Virus record (IMG/VR): IMGVR_UViG_3300045973_000445 | Location: 1 to 64,000 of that record | Length of the DNA stretch: 64,000 bases | Reading direction: 5' to 3' (one strand) | Origin: a virus | Shown here: positions 7,174-15,595 of the stretch, in pieces | How the letters are laid out: each line of letters opens with the position of its first letter | Numbering within the stretch: the stretch's first letter is position 1 | The notes under the pieces: generated by a model | What the model saw: the letters and a program-made list of their open reading frames with translations, nothing else | Database searches by the model: none | Told to the model about the DNA's origin: nothing | Made by a program: the position numbers and the translations under genes

Positions 7174-8301
7174 ATGGAAAGAGGAAACAGCCCTGATTTG
7201 AGTCTTTGGATAAATAAAATACATCAAGGAAATACTCTTGATGTTTTAAGAACAATTCCTTCAGGAATAGTTAACTGCTGTGTGACTTCTCCTCCTTACT
7301 GGGGGTTGAGAGATTATAATACTGCTATATGGGAGGGTGGTGATATGGGGTGTGATCATATTCAAAGAACAAATAAACAAGGAAATAAAACACAACCTTG
7401 CTTTGAAAATACAGTCTTTGAATATAAAAACATTTGTAAAAAGTGTGGTGCTGTAAGAACAGACAATCAAATTGGTCTTGAAAAGACACCAGAAGAATAT
7501 GTAGAAAAGTTAGTTAAGATTTTCAGGGAAGTAAAACGAGTCCTGAGAGATGATGGAATCTTCTGGTTAAATTTAGGTGATTCTTATTATAACTATCGAG
7601 GAGAAACTGATTATCAAGTAAAGCAAACAATATCTTCAAATGAAGCACATACGATGAATTCTGCTTCAGGAAAAAGAAATGTCAAAAACAATACTTTGAA
7701 AGGGAAAGACTTAGTGGGCATTCCCTGGATGACAGCTTTCGCATTGCGAACAGATGGGTGGTATTTGAGATCAGATGTGATTTGGTATAAAAGGAATCCG
7801 ATGCCAGAAAGCGTTACAGATCGTCCTACTAAAAGTCATGAGTATGTTTTCTTATTAACAAAATCACCTCAATATTATTATGATTACAAAGCCATACTTG
7901 AGCCTTATACAGAACCTATGAATCGTTGGGGGGGTCAGAATCTAAAGGCTAATGGTAAAAGTATGTGGGATTTTGGCACAGGACAGCAAACTTATAGAGA
8001 TCGTGATATGCGTCCTGATCCAAATGGAAGTCGTAAAAGAGATGTCTGGGATATCCCCACAAAGCCTTTTAAAGGAAGTCACTTTGCTGTATTTCCTGAA
8101 ACGTTAATTAGACCCATGATAAAAGCAGGATGTCCCAAAGGAGGAGTTGTGATCGATCCTTTTATAGGCTCAGGTACAACTGCTGTTGAATCTAGGAATC
8201 AATTTAAAAACTATATAGGAATCGAACTGAATCCTAAGTATATTGAATTAGCTAATCGGAGGATTAGACGAAGCACAATTCAGTGGATGAAAAATATGTA
8301 A
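7174..8301 (+). CDS. DNA methyltransferase with SPPY motif (N4-cytosine or N6-adenine, beta-type order)
   Basis: This 375-residue site-specific DNA methylase has the catalytic motif IV VTSPPYWGLRDY at about residues 35-46. The SAM-binding motif I lies near the C-terminus (VIDPFIGSGTTAVES, then YIGIELNPKYIELA). That order (IV before I) is the N4C/N6A beta class. A zinc-like Cys pair (CKKC) and CDH lie in an insertion at about 65-90. No partner restriction nuclease is adjacent, so it more probably protects or marks phage DNA than forms a full restriction system. Codons are A/T-rich compared with the clamp gene that follows. Confidence 0.9.
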   Translation: MERGNSPDLSLWINKIHQGNTLDVLRTIPSGIVNCCVTSPPYWGLRDYNTAIWEGGDMGCDHIQRTNKQGNKTQPCFENTVFEYKNICKKCGAVRTDNQIGLEKTPEEYVEKLVKIFREVKRVLRDDGIFWLNLGDSYYNYRGETDYQVKQTISSNEAHTMNSASGKRNVKNNTLKGKDLVGIPWMTAFALRTDGWYLRSDVIWYKRNPMPESVTDRPTKSHEYVFLLTKSPQYYYDYKAILEPYTEPMNRWGGQNLKANGKSMWDFGTGQQTYRDRDMRPDPNGSRKRDVWDIPTKPFKGSHFAVFPETLIRPMIKAGCPKGGVVIDPFIGSGTTAVESRNQFKNYIGIELNPKYIELANRRIRRSTIQWMKNM

Positions 8302-8308
8302 AAATAAA

Positions 8309-8320
8309 ATTGTATAATTG
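8309..8320 (+). promoter_or_regulatory. TTGTATAATT-type putative promoter
   Basis: ATTGTATAATTG starts 8 bases after the methyltransferase stop and ends 3 bases before the ATG at 8324. This is the same close spacing to the start codon as at 15108, 21085 and 22369. Confidence 0.55.
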
Positions 8321-8323
8321 ATT

Positions 8324-9328
8324 ATGAAAAAAGAGGAACTTCTTAAGGCACTAGAAATAGTGAAACCAGGACTCACCAACAAGGATGTAATTGAGCAAGC
8401 CAACTCCTTTGCCTTCGTAGAGGGCAGAGTGGTAACCTACAACGATGAGATCAGCCTAAGCCACCCAGTGGAAGGGCTGACGATCACAGGTGCAATCAAA
8501 GCCGAAGAGCTCCACCAGCTCCTGCGGAAGATAAAAAAGGATGACATTGAGATTGTCATATCAGACAAGGCAATCATCCTGACGGCAGGAAAGGCTAAGG
8601 CTGAGCTGACGCTCCAGCAGGAGATCAAGCTCCCGATAAAGGCAATAGGGGAGAGAGGGGAATGGCTAAAGCTACCTGAAGACTTTATAAAACCGTTGAG
8701 GTTTGCGATGGCTGCCTGTAGTCACGATTCCAGCCAACCCGTCCTGACCTGCGTTCATGTGAACCAGAAAGGGTTTGTTGAGGGCTCAGATAACTATCGG
8801 GTCACCCGATACACCCTTGCCAAAAAGCTACCTGTTAAAACATTCTTAATTCCAGCTACAAGCGTACGAGAGGTGATCAAAATCACTCCGATTGAAATCG
8901 CTGAGGGAGATGGGTGGATACATTTCCGCACAGCGGCAGATACCGTTCTCAGCTGTCGAATATTGGAAGATGCTTATCCTGACACAACCCAGTTTCTGAA
9001 TGTTGAGGGGGTTGAGATTGTGTTCCCGAAGACCATCAAGGATATTCTGGACAGGGCTTCAGTGTTTGCAAAACAGGGAGATGTGGTAAATGAAGAGGTG
9101 TCCGTCACGCTGGAGAACAAACGGATTACGCTAAGGTCTCAGAGTGAAACGGGTAAGTTCGAAGAGGAGTCTAACTCAAGCTACGATGGTGAGATTATCG
9201 AGTTCACTATCGTTCCATATCTGCTCAGGGACATCCTTTCGGAAACACAGGTGTGCGTATACAACGGAAGCATGCTGAAGTTTGAGGGAGAGAACTGGAA
9301 GTATATTAATGCTATAATTGAGAAGTAG
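8324..9328 (+). CDS. dnaN: DNA polymerase sliding clamp, beta-subunit (DnaN)-like
   Basis: The 334-residue protein has the three-domain length and strand pattern of the bacterial beta clamp. It starts with MKKEELLKALEIVKPGL. The middle contains CVHVNQKGFVEGSDNYRVTRY (compare the clamp motif of the type G.AtDs.Rl), and it ends with a third domain. It would tether the polymerase to DNA. The start at ATG 8324 is chosen over a TTG 6 bases upstream. A clamp loader is encoded at 15596. Phage-encoded beta-type clamps are less common than gp45-type clamps, and the C-terminal residues do not end in the usual MPM motif. Confidence 0.82.
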   Translation: MKKEELLKALEIVKPGLTNKDVIEQANSFAFVEGRVVTYNDEISLSHPVEGLTITGAIKAEELHQLLRKIKKDDIEIVISDKAIILTAGKAKAELTLQQEIKLPIKAIGERGEWLKLPEDFIKPLRFAMAACSHDSSQPVLTCVHVNQKGFVEGSDNYRVTRYTLAKKLPVKTFLIPATSVREVIKITPIEIAEGDGWIHFRTAADTVLSCRILEDAYPDTTQFLNVEGVEIVFPKTIKDILDRASVFAKQGDVVNEEVSVTLENKRITLRSQSETGKFEEESNSSYDGEIIEFTIVPYLLRDILSETQVCVYNGSMLKFEGENWKYINAIIEK

Positions 9329-9556
9329 ATGACATCGAAAGACAAGAAAATAATAGAAGATTCGGAAGCCAAAGGAATCCCGATCTTCGTTCTGACTGCA
9401 AAGGATATCTGTTCTTATAGAACTTTATTAGCATATAGACAAGAATGTGTCAAAAACGATTGTGATGGACTTCATGTTGAAAATGTAGCTAATAGAATTT
9501 CTGAATTCAGAGATTGGCAGATTGAAAATGAGAACTTGGTTAAAATTCCTGATTGA
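9329..9556 (+). CDS. Hypothetical protein, 75 aa
   Basis: Not recognised. The ATG follows the clamp TAG directly and in the same frame, so a rare readthrough product would fuse it to the clamp. The protein is small and charged, with a helical middle (TLLAYRQECVKNDCDGLHVENVANRIS shape). It is one base from the following Dam-like gene. Confidence 0.7.
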   Translation: MTSKDKKIIEDSEAKGIPIFVLTAKDICSYRTLLAYRQECVKNDCDGLHVENVANRISEFRDWQIENENLVKIPD

Positions 9557-9557
9557 T

Positions 9558-10394
9558 ATGAGAACTCCAATAACCTATTACGGAGGCAAGCAGAAGATGC
9601 TAAAGCATATACTGCCAATGTTCCCAAAGCACAAACAATATGTTGAACCCTTCACAGGTGGTGGTGCTGTGTTCTTTGCGAAAGTGAAAAGCGAGCACGA
9701 GGTGATCAACGACTTGGACGGCAGGATCACTAACTTCTACAAGATCTGCCAGTCTGATAAATTCTATGAACTCCAGGAAAAGATCCGAAGCACTGCCAAC
9801 AGCGAGATTCCTTATAAATACACGAAGGAAATCATGGAAGGGAAGATTGAACCAAAAGACGATGTGGACTACGCATGGGCTTTCTGGGTGCAGACCTGTA
9901 TGACCTTTGCATCTCAGATTGGGGGTGGCTTTGGCTTTGCCAACCAAGACATTCAGGCTAAGAAAGCAATGAACAAACGGGATGCGTTTACCGAGCAGTA
10001 TATGAACCGATTGAAGAGGGTGGAGATCTTTCAAAGGGATGCTGTGGAGCTCATCAAGCTGAAGGACGGTAGGGATGTGTTTTTCTACTGTGATCCTCCT
10101 TATGTTTCTTCTAATCAATCACATTATGCTGGTTACACAGAGGATCACTTTATTGCACTTCTTGAGATACTTTCAAATATAAAAGGTAAGTTTCTTCTGA
10201 GCTCATATCCTGAGACAATTCTTCAGGAATACACCGATAGGTATGGTTGGCATAGAAAAGAAATCCACCAAAAAACATCTGTGGCTAATGTAAATCAGTC
10301 GGATCACAACACAAACACTGTCCGTAAAGAAAAGACGGAAGTGCTGACTTGGAACTATGAGGATCGCTGTTTGAAACCTTTATTCTATACCTAA
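9558..10394 (+). CDS. dam: Dam-family N6-adenine DNA methyltransferase
   Basis: The first motif is MRTPITYYGGKQKML (Dam-type N-terminus), followed by the SAM-binding motif VEPFTGGGAVFFAK. The catalytic DPPY motif is FYCDPPYVSSNQSHYAGYT at about residue 178. This is the alpha-class D12 adenine methylase family. The start is placed at ATG 9558 because the conserved YGGK block begins there; a TTG 36 bases upstream lies inside the previous gene. It is the second methylase of the module and probably has a different target from the SPPY enzyme. There is no adjacent restriction gene. The stop overlaps the next ATG by one base. Confidence 0.92.
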   Translation: MRTPITYYGGKQKMLKHILPMFPKHKQYVEPFTGGGAVFFAKVKSEHEVINDLDGRITNFYKICQSDKFYELQEKIRSTANSEIPYKYTKEIMEGKIEPKDDVDYAWAFWVQTCMTFASQIGGGFGFANQDIQAKKAMNKRDAFTEQYMNRLKRVEIFQRDAVELIKLKDGRDVFFYCDPPYVSSNQSHYAGYTEDHFIALLEILSNIKGKFLLSSYPETILQEYTDRYGWHRKEIHQKTSVANVNQSDHNTNTVRKEKTEVLTWNYEDRCLKPLFYT

Positions 10395-10753
10395 TGAGGA
10401 TTGTATACATTGGACATCAAATTTCGGGAGACGTAGAAGGAAACCTCCAAAAGATAAAGGATATCATGAGAGAGATCAATCTCACGATGCCCGACGTACT
10501 TCCGTTTGCACACTACGTGGTTGATTGTCAAGTGCTAAACGATTTGATTCCTGAAGAAAGAAAACGAGGCATTAAAAATGATGTAGCTCTTTTGAAGGCT
10601 GGCTTTATAAACGAGCTGTGGCTTTATGGCCCTAAAATCAGTCACGGCATGAAGTGTGAGATTGAGTTGGCAATAGCCAACAACATCTCCGTGTTTGCCA
10701 AAACCATAGGAACACAAAGAGACTTATATGATGTTCTAAATAGCATTCGATGA
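10394..10753 (+). CDS. Nucleoside 2-deoxyribosyltransferase-like/DUF4406-like protein
   Basis: The 119-residue Rossmann-like protein begins MRIVYIGHQISGDVEGNLQKI. It later has ELWLYGPKISHGMKCEIELAIANNISV, the arrangement seen in nucleoside deoxyribosyltransferase-fold and DUF4406 proteins, where a glutamate in the GM..EI segment acts in catalysis. It may act on nucleotides, for example in salvage or base modification, near the two methylases. Exact chemistry cannot be told. It overlaps the previous and next genes by 1 and 4 bases. Confidence 0.7.
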   Translation: MRIVYIGHQISGDVEGNLQKIKDIMREINLTMPDVLPFAHYVVDCQVLNDLIPEERKRGIKNDVALLKAGFINELWLYGPKISHGMKCEIELAIANNISVFAKTIGTQRDLYDVLNSIR

Positions 10754-11085
10754 AGCCCTTCTTTCAGGATTATCAGATAAGAAAGTACACACATGACGAA
10801 AAGATAAAATGGGTTTTCAAATACTTATTCACTAAACTAAAGCCAGTAGAACTGACAACAAGGAATGAAAGAGCATGGACTACAAAGGGGAATCCTACAA
10901 CATATAAGATCATATTTGCAGAATGTATATCATTAACTGATACACAAATCAAAGTTCCCTTCCCCGATATCTCATTGAGTATCTCGGAGGAGTTTATAAT
11001 AATATTAGGGGATAATTTTAAATATCAGTTTGCTCCAAACATGATCCTAACTGTTTGGATGAGACTAAAAATAGTACTTAAATGA
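10750..11085 (+). CDS. Hypothetical protein, 111 aa
   Basis: Not recognised. It is an aromatic- and isoleucine-rich small protein with predicted beta strands (KIIFAECISL, FIIILGDNFKYQF) and no cysteine pairs or membrane span. It overlaps its neighbours by 4 bases on each side (ATGA junctions), so it is coupled to the UDG-exonuclease gene. Confidence 0.7.
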   Translation: MKPFFQDYQIRKYTHDEKIKWVFKYLFTKLKPVELTTRNERAWTTKGNPTTYKIIFAECISLTDTQIKVPFPDISLSISEEFIIILGDNFKYQFAPNMILTVWMRLKIVLK

Positions 11086-12308
11086 AATCTTTTTTTTCAT
11101 CATCTCAGACCTCGTCTGTCAGCCGACCAAATGGAGTGGTCAGTAGCTGTATCTCCTGTGGGCTATATAAAAACTCGGTGTCTCCCAAGATGAAACCCTA
11201 CGGAAACTTCAAAAAGAAGATTCTGAATATAGGTGAGTTTCCTGGGGATCAGGATGATCGATCAGGGAAGCCCTTTCAGGGCAAATCAGGGCAGCTATTA
11301 CAACAGATGTATAAGAAACTGGGGGTTGATTTATTTGAGGACTGCCTCAATATAAATGCCTGCATGTGCCATCCTACGGGGATGCCTACGCCACAGATAC
11401 TGGATAACTGCCGAAGGAACGTCCTACAGGTCATTCAAGAGTATAAACCCCACATAATAGTTCTGTTTGGACAAGCTCCACTTGTTAGTGTGATCGGCCA
11501 TCGGTGGAAGAAGAACTTGGGTGCTATAAGTAAATGGAGAGGTTTTGTTATTCCGGATCACGACTTTACAATGCTCAGACAGCCAGCTTGGATATGTCCT
11601 ACGCTGTCTCCTGTTATGGTTGAGCGATCTAAAAGTGGCATAGAAGAGGTCATCTGGATGCAAGACCTGAAACAGGTGGTGGAGCATATAGATATGCCTG
11701 TGCCAGAGTACATAGAACCAGAAATTGAGATTATAACAGATCTGTCTGTCTTTGATAAGATCACATCTGGCTGGATCACTTTTGATTATGAAACGACTGG
11801 ATTGAAGCCACACGCTACTGGACACCGCATAATCTGTTGTTCAGTGGCCGATACAGCAAACCACGTGTACGTGTTTATGATGCCTGAGACTCGAAAGGAA
11901 CGAAAGCCGTTTGTGGATTTGCTACTTCGAAAGGAAGTGGGGAAGGTGGCTCAGAATATGAAGTTTGAGCACACTTGGAGCGAAGTTCGATTGAATGTAA
12001 TTGTTGAGAACTGGATATGGGACACCATGCTGGCATCTCATATCTTGGATAATCGAACAGGTGTCACAGGACTAAAGTTTCAATCGTACATCCAGTTTGG
12101 TATAATAGATTACAGCTCGGAAATTCAACCGTATCTGGAAGCCTCAGACAATGACAATGCCAACGCAATAAATAAGATTCAAACGCTGACAGCTACCGAA
12201 AGTGGTAGAAATAAGCTGATGAGGTACTGTGGCTATGATAGTATCTATGAGAGACGCTTGGCAGAATTGCAAATGGATTTTATTTGGGAAAATGAACTAC
12301 CTTTTTAA
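11082..12308 (+). CDS. Uracil-DNA-glycosylase-like / DEDD 3'-5' exonuclease fusion
   Basis: The N-terminal half resembles family 4 UDG. It has Fe-S-type cysteines C23, C26, C94 and C110 (CxxC...C-x15-C), a GEFPG motif at 51-55, and SGKPFQGKSGQLL. The second UDG motif, usually HPA, reads RQPAWI, so the pocket histidine is Gln167. The C-terminal half is a PolA-type proofreading exonuclease. ExoI is FDYETTG (D235, E237), ExoII is AQNMKFEH with Glu296 where Asp is usual, and ExoIII is YCGYD (Y382, D386). The polymerase domain of PolA is on a separate gene 320 bases downstream, so proofreading would act in trans. The UDG part may bind DNA or a partner rather than excise uracil (inference). Confidence 0.83.
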   Translation: MKSFFSSSQTSSVSRPNGVVSSCISCGLYKNSVSPKMKPYGNFKKKILNIGEFPGDQDDRSGKPFQGKSGQLLQQMYKKLGVDLFEDCLNINACMCHPTGMPTPQILDNCRRNVLQVIQEYKPHIIVLFGQAPLVSVIGHRWKKNLGAISKWRGFVIPDHDFTMLRQPAWICPTLSPVMVERSKSGIEEVIWMQDLKQVVEHIDMPVPEYIEPEIEIITDLSVFDKITSGWITFDYETTGLKPHATGHRIICCSVADTANHVYVFMMPETRKERKPFVDLLLRKEVGKVAQNMKFEHTWSEVRLNVIVENWIWDTMLASHILDNRTGVTGLKFQSYIQFGIIDYSSEIQPYLEASDNDNANAINKIQTLTATESGRNKLMRYCGYDSIYERRLAELQMDFIWENELPF

Positions 12309-12309
12309 T

Positions 12310-12320
12310 TTTGTATCATC
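12310..12320 (+). promoter_or_regulatory. TTTGTATCATC putative promoter
   Basis: The motif starts one base after the UDG-exonuclease stop, within TAATTTTG that also fits TAnnTTTG. It lies 14 bases before the ATG at 12335. Confidence 0.55.
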
Positions 12321-12334
12321 TATAAAATAAGGAT

Positions 12335-12640
12335 ATGACAAAGACTATAAAAATGACTCCCGATCTTCAGAAGAAGTTAGAGGGATTCAATAAAGCAGAT
12401 GATCATTTCAAAAAGATATATACCAAAGATGGGATAGATAAAATGGAATTGATCACGTTCATTGAGGAAAGCATTAAACTTATGCCTGATGAAGATAAGT
12501 CTGATTTTGTACAACACGTGATATTTCATATCCTGTTATGGGGATCGTGGAATTTCCGAGATGCAATGGGTATATTAGAATGTGCTAAAATAGATTTTTA
12601 TGAATCAATGCGTTCTGTAGAAGAAGAAGATGAAAATTAA
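12335..12640 (+). CDS. Hypothetical protein, 101 aa
   Basis: Not recognised. It is an acidic, helical protein (KMELITFIEESIKLMPDEDK; C-terminus SVEEEDEN). It lies between the exonuclease and polymerase genes, and its last 11 bases overlap the polymerase start. A small acidic protein here could bridge the two separated PolA parts, but this is only a guess from position. Confidence 0.75.
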   Translation: MTKTIKMTPDLQKKLEGFNKADDHFKKIYTKDGIDKMELITFIEESIKLMPDEDKSDFVQHVIFHILLWGSWNFRDAMGILECAKIDFYESMRSVEEEDEN

Positions 12641-15107
12641 CCCCAAAACAAGCGAAGCCTATCAACTTTTCCATGACGGAACGCTCGCCTTACAAAGAGC
12701 GGAATCTGCTGGAATACGTGTTGATATGGATTACGTCAACGAAAAGAAAATCCACCTGACCCGAAAGATTAATAGGCTGGAGAATGAGTTTAAAGAAACT
12801 AAGTTCTACAAGGAGTGGGAGACAGCTACAAAAGGAAAGCTAAACATCAACAGCGATGCTCAGCTTCGGAACTTCCTGTACAATGTCAAAAAGCTGAAGC
12901 CAGCAAAGCTCACAGCCTCTGGTGTAGGATCTACAGATGGGGAAGCCTTAGCACAGCTAAACATCCCAGAATTAAATATCCTTGCCGACAAGGCTAAGAT
13001 TGAACGTCTGAGAGATACTAACTTGGATGGCTTTGCCAGAGAACAGGTAAATGGATATCTCCATCCCTTTTTCAATCTGCATTTGGCTCGTACTTTTAGA
13101 TCATGTGTAGCTAAGGGATCATTAGTATTAGCTGTACGTGATTTTTTATCATATCCTAAAGGAGTACCAATAGAAGAAATTCGAGAAGGAGATTATGTTT
13201 ATTGTTTTGATAATAATTTAAACCCAGCCATTCGTAAAGTATTATGGGCTGGTAAAACAGGACATCGGGAAGTTATCCGAGTTTATTATTCTATACATGG
13301 TAGGGGTAAGGGGTATGTGGATGTTACCCCAGAACACTTAATCAGATTAATAGATGGTTCTTATGTACAAGCTCAGAATCTAATTGGTGATTTTAGAACA
13401 AAAGATGATGATAAGCATATTGCTAAAATAAGAACACTATCATGTGCAAGAAAAGATGATAAATTAAGTTTTACAGGTCATTTGAAAGGAGGTAAGGGCA
13501 TACATGAGCATCGTTTAATTTACTCTCAGTTAATTGGAGATTTAAATGATAGCGATTTAGTGCATCATGAAAATGAAATACACTTAGATCATACTCCAAG
13601 TAATCTAATAAAAATGACAGCATCTGAGCATGCCACTCTTCATGTTATAAATACATTACAAAGCCCTATCTCAAGAATAAATAATAAAATATCTATTCAA
13701 AAGTCAAAAGAAGCAGGAGTATACAAAAGATCAGCTAGGAGAGGAGCAGATGCATTCAATTATCTCGGATTATCTAAATACACATGCTATCGAATCTTGG
13801 CTATGTCTGCTGGGCAAATGACTAAAGCAGAGTATGATTTTTCAGTATTTAAAAAGTATGTAAAAAGTCATGAGATAGATATACAAGAAGTAAAATTACG
13901 ATATGATGTACATGGGAAATATATATGGAAGTCAAAATTAAAGGAACTCTCTAAACTAGGCCGACCAGCAGTATCTAAAATAATAGGACATAACTATTAT
14001 CGACTTATTCAATTGTATACTTTATATGATATAGATACTAAAAGAAAATGGGCTAATCAATTCGGATCTTTTGTACCTGGAAATCATACAATAACAAAAA
14101 TAGAATGGATTAAGGAAATAGTAGATGTTTATGATATTGAAGTGGAAGATTATCACAACTTCTTTGCTAATGAAATATGTGTTCATAATTCGAGTTCTAA
14201 TATTAATTTCCAAAACATACCCAACCGAGATGAAGAATCGATGCAAGTTTGCCGTAGGGCACTCTTTGCACGTCCAGGAAATCAACTTATGGAAGTGGAC
14301 ACAAGTGGTATGGAAGTTAGAATTAGTGCATGTTATCACAAGGATCCCACGATGATTAAATACATAAAGGATCCTAAATCAGATCTTCATCGGGACATGG
14401 CTCAACAGATCTTTTTACTCGATAACTTAGATAAAAAGAATCCTGATCATGCCAACCTGCGATTTATAGCAAAAAGTGCATTTGTCTTTGCTCAATTTTA
14501 TGGAGACTATTATAAAAACTGTGCTATCAATATTGTAAGTAACTGGTGCAAACTCCCACAGTCTCGCTGGAAAGCTGGTCAGGGTATCCCTTTTGAAGGA
14601 GGTACAATATCAGATCACATGATTAGCAAAGGCATAAAATCCTTTGATGCGTTTACAGATCATCTAAAAGATATCGAGGATAACTTCTGGGGAGTTCGTT
14701 TTGCTGAATATGCTGAGTGGAAAGAGAGATGGTATAAGACCTATCTTAAGTACGGGTATTTGGATATGTACACGGGCTTTAGATGTAGTGGAGTGATAAG
14801 TAGAAACGACTGCATCAACTATCCCGTACAGGGTGCTGCTTTTCATTGTCTCCTATGGAGTCTGATTCAAATAGATAGAATTCAAAGAGAAGAGAACTGG
14901 GACACTCGTCTGGTAGGGCAAATCCATGATTCACTAGTTTTGGACGTTCACCCGGATGAAGCAGAGCATGTTTATAAAACCATCCGAAGGGTAATGTGTG
15001 AGGATTTGCCTAATGCATGGAAGTGGATATCGGTTCCAATAGATGTGGAGGCCAAGATATCTCCAGCTGGAGATTCATGGGCTAACATGAATCTATTCAA
15101 AATATAA
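12630..15107 (+). CDS. polA: DNA polymerase I (family A) polymerase domain, interrupted by an intein
   Basis: The frame encodes 825 residues. Removing the 362-residue intein (159-520) leaves about 463 residues of polymerase domain. Extein motifs after splicing are RTFRS+SSSNINFQNIPN (thumb/fingers junction), motif A VDTSGMEVRISA with the catalytic Asp, motif B RFIAKSAFVFAQFYG, and motif C QIHDSLVLD. All catalytic residues are present. There is no 3'-5' exonuclease domain; that activity is on the UDG fusion gene upstream. The intein sits exactly in the conserved SSxNxNxQNIP motif, so unspliced protein should be inactive. The overlap with the upstream 101-residue gene suggests coupling. Confidence 0.93.
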   Translation: MKINPKTSEAYQLFHDGTLALQRAESAGIRVDMDYVNEKKIHLTRKINRLENEFKETKFYKEWETATKGKLNINSDAQLRNFLYNVKKLKPAKLTASGVGSTDGEALAQLNIPELNILADKAKIERLRDTNLDGFAREQVNGYLHPFFNLHLARTFRSCVAKGSLVLAVRDFLSYPKGVPIEEIREGDYVYCFDNNLNPAIRKVLWAGKTGHREVIRVYYSIHGRGKGYVDVTPEHLIRLIDGSYVQAQNLIGDFRTKDDDKHIAKIRTLSCARKDDKLSFTGHLKGGKGIHEHRLIYSQLIGDLNDSDLVHHENEIHLDHTPSNLIKMTASEHATLHVINTLQSPISRINNKISIQKSKEAGVYKRSARRGADAFNYLGLSKYTCYRILAMSAGQMTKAEYDFSVFKKYVKSHEIDIQEVKLRYDVHGKYIWKSKLKELSKLGRPAVSKIIGHNYYRLIQLYTLYDIDTKRKWANQFGSFVPGNHTITKIEWIKEIVDVYDIEVEDYHNFFANEICVHNSSSNINFQNIPNRDEESMQVCRRALFARPGNQLMEVDTSGMEVRISACYHKDPTMIKYIKDPKSDLHRDMAQQIFLLDNLDKKNPDHANLRFIAKSAFVFAQFYGDYYKNCAINIVSNWCKLPQSRWKAGQGIPFEGGTISDHMISKGIKSFDAFTDHLKDIEDNFWGVRFAEYAEWKERWYKTYLKYGYLDMYTGFRCSGVISRNDCINYPVQGAAFHCLLWSLIQIDRIQREENWDTRLVGQIHDSLVLDVHPDEAEHVYKTIRRVMCEDLPNAWKWISVPIDVEAKISPAGDSWANMNLFKI
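13104..14189 (+). mobile_element. Intein with HNH homing endonuclease in the polymerase
   Basis: Residues 159-520 of the polymerase frame form an intein. It begins with Cys159 (block A, CVAKGSLVL). Block B is VTPEHLI (TxxH). Block F is VYDIEVEDYHNFFA, and block G ends CVHN, followed by Ser521 as the +1 residue. The middle has an HNH endonuclease signature (LVHHENEIHLDHTPSNLIKM...EHATLH). Base composition shifts to A/T-rich at both borders relative to the extein. All splicing residues are present, so splicing and homing look competent. The class is Cys1/HN/Ser+1. Confidence 0.95.
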
Positions 15108-15118
15108 TTTGTATCATG
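15108..15118 (+). promoter_or_regulatory. TTTGTATCATG putative promoter before RNase H
   Basis: The motif directly follows the polymerase stop and ends 4 bases before the ATG at 15123. The 4-base spacing is the same as at 21085, 22369 and (minus strand) 53835. If TTTG is a -7 box, transcription would begin almost at the start codon. Confidence 0.6.
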
Positions 15119-15122
15119 TAGC

Positions 15123-15590
15123 ATGTTTTCAAATCTCAAAAAATATCCTCCAGAACAGGTCGCTACAATCAACTGCGATGCTTCCTTCAAATACGATATA
15201 AAGAAAGGTGGCTGGGCATGCTGGATATCCTACGATGGAGGAAGGATACTAAGACATGGTGTGTTTAAAGAAAGTATAAACGATTCAACTGAAGCTGAGT
15301 TAAAGTCCTGCTGTAATGCATTTCACATAATAGAAAAACTCCTGAAAGATAAACCCATAAAGCTGGTGTTTGTAAACTGTGATAACTCTGGGGTTCGTTC
15401 CATTATAATAAACAAATCAGTCACTGAAAAATACAAAGTTGAAGGTGAATTACTTCTTAATCATTTAGCAAAGTATGAACAGGTCATTGCTCTTAGCATC
15501 AAAGGACACCAGTCCAGCTCTGAGCCTCGGCACTGGGTTAATAATTGGTGCGATAAACAAAGTAGAAACTATTTAAAAGCTAAAATATAA
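15123..15590 (+). CDS. rnhA: Ribonuclease H (RNase HI type)
   Basis: This 155-residue RNase H-fold enzyme would remove RNA primers. The catalytic carboxylates are visible in order: NCDASFK (Asp), STEAELKS (Glu), VNCDNSG (Asp) and the final HWVNNWCDKQSR (Asp). LSIKGHQS precedes the last as the His-bearing loop. It lies directly downstream of the polymerase and 5 bases before the clamp loader, fitting a lagging-strand maturation role. No 5'-3' exonuclease/FEN gene is seen in the window, so RNase H may carry primer removal. Confidence 0.88.
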   Translation: MFSNLKKYPPEQVATINCDASFKYDIKKGGWACWISYDGGRILRHGVFKESINDSTEAELKSCCNAFHIIEKLLKDKPIKLVFVNCDNSGVRSIIINKSVTEKYKVEGELLLNHLAKYEQVIALSIKGHQSSSEPRHWVNNWCDKQSRNYLKAKI

Positions 15591-15595
15591 TAAAT

